Shown: in pieces, positions 5,899 through 9,293 of the stretch
Position numbering within the stretch: the stretch's first letter is position 1
Layout of the letters: each line of letters begins with the position of its first letter
From: Oscillospiraceae bacterium
GTDB taxonomy: Bacteria; Bacillota; Clostridia; Oscillospirales; Ruminococcaceae
DNA: 9,293 bases
Direction of reading: 5' to 3'
Assembly (NCBI GenBank): GCA_017394475.1
Contig: JAFPYQ010000207.1
Coordinates: 1 to 9,293, forward strand
The notes under the pieces: model-generated
What the model was told of the DNA's origin: nothing
Database searches by the model: none
What the model saw: the letters and a program-made list of their open reading frames with translations, nothing else
Program-made: the position numbers and the translations under genes

Positions 5899-6867
5899 TC
5901 AGTTAGCCGGCTGCGGCATAAGGAAGGTGTGTATCTCGGGCAGGGGTGAATTTTTCCCTGCATTCACCGCAAATTCGGAGGGGTCTGTCTTGTAAAGCTG
6001 GTACAGGCTGTCGGCATAACCGCAGACCACATTCATATCCGAAAGGATATCCATGAACACATAGCAGCCTTCAAGGCTGGCACAGCAGACATGCATACCA
6101 CCCTGAGCGGTGCATAATACTATGCTCGTCTCCGTGGATCTTCCCGTGTAGACGCCGTTGTAGTAGTTATAGGTGTATCTCATGCGGGGGAATGCCCAGA
6201 CGATATCCGCTGTGCGGATGACAGTCTGCTCACCCTCGGTGGAAACGGTATATTTCGCTCCTACCGCAGTGATATTGAGAGAACCGCCGCGCATCATGGC
6301 AGCATGGGCAAAGTCCTCCTCAGCCTCGGGAGGGAGAGCCCCGATCTGCATATATTTGTCAAGGATCTTTTTATACCCCGGCTGTCTGAGGGAGACTATG
6401 AACATCACCAGCATGATGACAAGGATAAGTATCGCCCATATACTGTAATAGCCGAAAAGGAACATTATGATGTTTATCAGGAGCACTATGCCGAATATGA
6501 TGCCGATGACTATCATACTTGCCATTGAGTATTCATCCTTCAGGCTGCCGTGCTTATACATCTTTGCACGCAGCGCTTCCGCCATCATGTTTATCCTCTG
6601 CATCTGCTTTGCGTACTGCGGTGATGAAGGGTCACGCATGGCGATATCCCAGTTGTCTTCGGTCTTCTGCCTGCCCTTTATGATGGCGAATATAAGAGCG
6701 CCCAGTCCCGCAAATCCGCCGAAGCAGATGAGAGCATTGCCAAGGCCGCTCTCAAAGAATAACGCTATGCTTATGAGAAGTCCTGCGCCTGCGAAGACCG
6801 CAAGGACCTTCAAACCGTTGCTCCGCCTGTCCTTTTCGATATCCTCGGGCCTTTTTTGATTTGCCAT
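5899..6867 (-). CDS. Unrecognised membrane protein, four helices and a C-terminal soluble domain
   Basis: I do not recognise a named family. The start is placed at ATG 6867 because GGAGG (6873-6877) lies five bases upstream; a GTG at 6882 is possible but sits ahead of that site. This gives 322 residues. Two helices at about 19-37 and 43-63 and two at about 116-137 and 141-160 flank a charged, helical segment (65-113). Residues 195-300 form a soluble beta-rich domain with LNITAVGAKYTVSTEGEQTV and IVWAFPRM, followed by a hydrophobic-alternating stretch. Its look resembles small PH-like domains of Firmicute membrane proteins (YcxB/YdbS-like layout); that likeness is by eye. It is the last gene of the S41-rimO-pgsA operon, 16 bases after pgsA, and ends at the strong terminator. 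Context hints at an envelope role; no function can be assigned. Confidence 0.85.
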   Translation of the reverse strand: MANQKRPEDIEKDRRSNGLKVLAVFAGAGLLISIALFFESGLGNALICFGGFAGLGALIFAIIKGRQKTEDNWDIAMRDPSSPQYAKQMQRINMMAEALRAKMYKHGSLKDEYSMASMIVIGIIFGIVLLINIIMFLFGYYSIWAILILVIMLVMFIVSLRQPGYKKILDKYMQIGALPPEAEEDFAHAAMMRGGSLNITAVGAKYTVSTEGEQTVIRTADIVWAFPRMRYTYNYYNGVYTGRSTETSIVLCTAQGGMHVCCASLEGCYVFMDILSDMNVVCGYADSLYQLYKTDPSEFAVNAGKNSPLPEIHTFLMPQPAN

Positions 6868-6883
6868 AATAACCTCCGTCACA

Positions 6884-7441
6884 TCATTTCATTTCGAGAT
6901 GATCCTTGTAAGTATCAAGATAGATGCCGCCCGAGATAACAGTCAGAAGTGTGGATACCCAGATGAGCACCTGTGCTATGATGTTCACAACACCGCCCGA
7001 GAGCATATCGGGCAGGAAGGCAAGACAGAACAGTATGAATACTATAGTCACCATAGTAAAGGCAGTTTTGAGCTTTCCCCATATATTTGCGGGCACCACA
7101 ACGCCCTTATCGGCTGTGACAAGGCGCAGTCCCGATACCATGAATTCCCTTGCTATTATGATGAGCACGGGAACGCTCCCGCATACCTCAACCTCGATAA
7201 AGCATACCAGTGCGGATATGACAAGTATCTTATCTGCAAGGGGATCCAGGAATTTTCCGAAGGTGGTGACTAAATTGCGGCTGCGGGCGATATGTCCGTC
7301 AAGGGCATCTGTTATGCTGGCACAGGCAAAGACTATCAGCGCGAACAGCTTTGAGAACGGCACTATATCGGTGAGCAGAAAGAAGATGAAGAACGGCACC
7401 AGTATGACTCTCAGCACCGTCAGTTTATTAGGCAGGTTCAT
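6884..7441 (-). CDS. pgsA: CDP-diacylglycerol-glycerol-3-phosphate 3-phosphatidyltransferase
   Basis: PgsA transfers the phosphatidyl group of CDP-diacylglycerol to sn-glycerol-3-phosphate, giving phosphatidylglycerol phosphate, the committed step to phosphatidylglycerol and cardiolipin in the cytoplasmic membrane. The 185 residues match the family length. The CDP-alcohol phosphatidyltransferase motif D-x2-DG-x2-AR-x8-G-x3-D-x3-D is complete: Asp45, Asp48, Gly49, Ala52, Arg53, Gly62, Asp66 and Asp70, in SITDALDGHIAR and FGKFLDPLADK. Several hydrophobic helices surround it, with the N-terminal NLPNKLTVLRVILVPFF typical of PgsA. The ribosome site before ATG 7441 is weak (AAGTGAT). It lies 24 bases after rimO, the conserved rimO-pgsA order of many Firmicutes, and 16 bases before the membrane-protein gene. 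Related CDP-alcohol transferases (Pss, Cls-like) are less likely given the N-terminus and context. Confidence 0.95.
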   Translation of the reverse strand: MNLPNKLTVLRVILVPFFIFFLLTDIVPFSKLFALIVFACASITDALDGHIARSRNLVTTFGKFLDPLADKILVISALVCFIEVEVCGSVPVLIIIAREFMVSGLRLVTADKGVVVPANIWGKLKTAFTMVTIVFILFCLAFLPDMLSGGVVNIIAQVLIWVSTLLTVISGGIYLDTYKDHLEMK

Positions 7442-7465
7442 AATATCACTTCGCTATTCTATTTT

Positions 7466-8827
7466 TCAGTTCCCGTCAACGGAAACTACCTCACCCACAA
7501 GGTCGTAATCCATCACGTCGGTGACATGGACGGTGACGAACAGACCCGGGACGAGTTTTCTTTCCTTGGATGTGAAGAACACCTTTCCGTCGATGTCGGG
7601 GGCATCTGCGGCACTTCTGCCGAAATAGCACTCACCGTAGCGGTCAAAGCCCTCCACAAGGACCTCTATGTCGGTATTGATGATATGCTCGTTGTTCTCG
7701 TTTGCGATAAGGAGCTGCTCATCCATGATGATATCGGCACGGCGCTGCTTTTCATCCTCATCTATATTTGCAGCGGGCATATCGCTCTGTGCAAGCTCTG
7801 CTGCAGCGGTGCCCTCCTCTGCGGAAAAGGCGAAGCAGCCCAGCCTGTCAAAGCGTATGTCATGGACAAAATTGGCAAGGTGGGAGAAATGCTCCTCGGT
7901 CTCACCGGGGAAGCCTGTCATGACAGTTGTGCGCAGTATCACGCCGGGTATGCGGTGGCGCAGCTTTTTCACAAGAGTGCGTATCTGGGACTCGGATGTT
8001 TCGCGGCGCATGAGAGTGAGTATCTCATTGCTGCTGTGCTGTATGGGCATCTCGATGTATTTTACTATCTTGTCCTCTTCGGCTATGGTGTCTATCAGTT
8101 CATCTGTTATGCGCTCGGGGTACAGATAGAGCACCCTTATCCACTTGAAACCGTCTATCCTGCACAGCTTTCTCAGCAGCTCCGGCAGAGCCTGCTTTCC
8201 GTACAGATCGGTGCCGTACATGGAAGTATCCTGCGCTATGACCACCAACTCACGGACACCTGTCCTTGCAAGGGTCTCCGCCTCGGCGATGAGCTCCTCC
8301 ATGGGAACGCTGCGGTATCCGCCGCGTATCTTGGGTATGGCACAGAATGCACAGTTGTTGGAGCACCCTTCGGCTATCTTCAGATATGAATAGAAGGGCA
8401 GAGTCGTGCGCACACGGCCGCCTGTGAGGGGCAGCAGCGTCGTAGAACCGTATCTGCTTATCTGTTCACCCTTTGAAACTGCATCTATTATCTCGCATAT
8501 CTTGTCCTCGGAGCCCAGCCCCACCACAGCATCTATCTCGGGCATCTCTTTGAGGAGTTCGTCCTGATAACGCTGTGCAAGGCAGCCTGTGGCGATTATC
8601 CTCTTGATGCGCCCCTCTTTTTTCAGCTCCGCAAATTCAAGTATAGTGTCTATCGCCTCCTGCTTTGCATCCATAATAAACCCGCAGGTGTTGACGATGA
8701 CTATATCGGAAAGGGCTGCGTCAGCCACCAGCTTGTGGCCTGCCTTTTCTATCCTGTAAAGCATGCGCTCCGCATCTACCTGATTCTTTGCGCAGCCCAG
8801 CGATACCATTCCTACTCGTAAAACCAT
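7466..8827 (-). CDS. rimO: Ribosomal protein S12 methylthiotransferase (radical SAM)
   Basis: RimO adds a methylthio group to the conserved Asp of ribosomal protein S12 using two [4Fe-4S] clusters and S-adenosylmethionine. I place the start at ATG 8827, six bases after AGGAGA (8834-8839); a GTG at 8845 overlapping the upstream stop is the alternative. This gives 453 residues. The N-terminal UPF0004 domain has the three cluster cysteines Cys12 (SLGCAKNQVD), Cys48 (VNTCGF) and Cys82 (ATGCLAQR). The radical-SAM motif is Cys155, Cys159, Cys162 in AEGCSNNCAFCAIP. The C-terminal TRAM domain (about 390-453) contains YFGRSAADAPDIDG, the RimO form rather than MiaB. All key residues are present. It lies 14 bases after the S41-like gene and 24 before pgsA. 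Confidence 0.97.
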   Translation of the reverse strand: MVLRVGMVSLGCAKNQVDAERMLYRIEKAGHKLVADAALSDIVIVNTCGFIMDAKQEAIDTILEFAELKKEGRIKRIIATGCLAQRYQDELLKEMPEIDAVVGLGSEDKICEIIDAVSKGEQISRYGSTTLLPLTGGRVRTTLPFYSYLKIAEGCSNNCAFCAIPKIRGGYRSVPMEELIAEAETLARTGVRELVVIAQDTSMYGTDLYGKQALPELLRKLCRIDGFKWIRVLYLYPERITDELIDTIAEEDKIVKYIEMPIQHSSNEILTLMRRETSESQIRTLVKKLRHRIPGVILRTTVMTGFPGETEEHFSHLANFVHDIRFDRLGCFAFSAEEGTAAAELAQSDMPAANIDEDEKQRRADIIMDEQLLIANENNEHIINTDIEVLVEGFDRYGECYFGRSAADAPDIDGKVFFTSKERKLVPGLFVTVHVTDVMDYDLVGEVVSVDGN

Positions 8828-8841
8828 CTTATCTCTCCTGA

Positions 8842-9293
8842 TCACTCACTGACGACCTCAGCCGCTCTTATAAACTGCGTATCGTAGACCTGTATGTCGA
8901 TATCCCGCAGGTCTGACAGCTTGATATCCTCGGGGAAGGGCACGTTCTCATCGGGCGCTATCTTTCCCGAAAGGGCGGTTTTCCCCGTGCTCACATTGGC
9001 AGCTGATATCAGCAGCACCGAATCATCCACCATAGTCATGGGTTTCTGATAGGTGGTATGTCCCTTTGTGGGAGAGCCCACTATCACAGCGCCTGCATAG
9101 TCCTTAAGGCTCTGTGCGAAAAACTCGGCGCAGTATTCGGTATTTTCATTGACAAGCACCGCAAGGGGCATGCTGATGTTCTCAGCCTCCGTGCAGGTGA
9201 CAAGAGTTGTCTGTGTCCCGTTTTTCTCCGTGGCAGTCAGTATATCACCGCTGCCTATCACATGATCGAGGAGGGACTGCAGGACCCCGAAAT
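8842..9293 (-). CDS. S41 (C-terminal processing peptidase)-like protein, C-terminal part, apparently catalytically dead; cut by the right window edge
   Basis: The frame is open to the window edge (150 codons visible, start outside). It matches the C-terminal half of the S41 catalytic domain: PLAVLVNENT, AEFFAQSLKDYAGAVIVGSPTKG, and a closing LSGKIAPDENVPFPED like the usual GxGIxPD strand. Active members use a Ser-Lys dyad, Ser in N-x2-[ST]-A-S-A-x-E and Lys in GExTFGKG. Here the Ser position reads Thr-Glu-Tyr-Cys-Ala-Glu, with Tyr at 9133-9135, and the Lys position reads SPTKGHTT, with His at 9058-9060. Both dyad residues seem replaced while the fold signature is kept, so this looks like a pseudo-protease or a changed active site. 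Lys two before the His is a possible substitute. It heads the visible part of the rimO-pgsA operon, 14 bases before rimO. N-terminal signal and PDZ domain, if any, lie outside. Confidence 0.82.
   Translation of the reverse strand, partial: FGVLQSLLDHVIGSGDILTATEKNGTQTTLVTCTEAENISMPLAVLVNENTEYCAEFFAQSLKDYAGAVIVGSPTKGHTTYQKPMTMVDDSVLLISAANVSTGKTALSGKIAPDENVPFPEDIKLSDLRDIDIQVYDTQFIRAAEVVSE

Noticed and set aside
6868..6882. GTG at 6882 as start of the membrane-protein gene
   Set aside because: The GGAGG site lies downstream of that GTG and five bases before ATG 6867.
7526..8389. 287-codon plus-strand frame opposite rimO
   Set aside because: RimO is complete with all six cluster cysteines on the minus strand; the opposite frame shows no domain and no ribosome site.
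8828..8845. GTG at 8845 as start of rimO, overlapping the S41 stop
   Set aside because: AGGAGA at 8834-8839 lies after this GTG and is well placed for ATG 8827, and RimO homologs start near that Met.

Overview
The window looks like chromosomal DNA of an anaerobic Firmicute close to Ruminococcus (Oscillospiraceae). I infer this from protein character, heavy use of AUA (Ile) and AGG/AGA (Arg) codons at moderate GC, strong GGAGG-type ribosome sites, and a secreted family-8 glycoside hydrolase. No tRNA, rRNA, CRISPR array, insertion sequence or phage module was seen. Eight protein genes fill it, two of them cut by the window edges, plus one possible short leader ORF.

Layout. (1) 1-2020, minus strand: a six-helix chemoreceptor-like protein (665-2020) is followed, with a 4-base GTGA overlap, by the N-terminal part of comEC, the DNA-uptake channel gene (1-668, runs off the left edge). 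(2) 2021-2350: a divergent regulatory region with two fully consensus sigma-A promoters (TTGACA, 17 bases, TATAAT), one per direction. It also holds a leader hairpin, a 9-base direct repeat at one -35, and a possible 22-codon leader ORF coupled to the next gene. (3) 2351-5846, plus strand: a likely operon of a MATE exporter, a GH8 glycanase lipoprotein, and an unrecognised 238-residue protein with a C-terminal helix-hairpin-helix motif and a tandem 21-base repeat. (4) 5866-5893: a strong hairpin with T-rich flanks on both sides, a shared terminator for converging operons. (5) 5899-9293, minus strand, read right to left: the C-terminal part of an S41-like protein that seems to lack both catalytic residues, rimO, pgsA, and an unrecognised four-helix membrane protein.

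How the genes relate. The right-hand operon has the conserved Firmicute rimO-pgsA pair (ribosomal protein S12 modification; phosphatidylglycerol synthesis), but a membrane protein and a terminator follow where cinA/recA often stand. The plus-strand operon joins export with extracellular polysaccharide cleavage; whether its members share a substrate cannot be told from sequence. The left-hand operon couples a receptor-like signalling protein to the competence channel, the most unusual arrangement here. I found no convincing large undescribed defence or mobile system. The best leads are the receptor-comEC coupling, the S41 pseudo-protease, the MATE leader region, and the helix-hairpin-helix protein.
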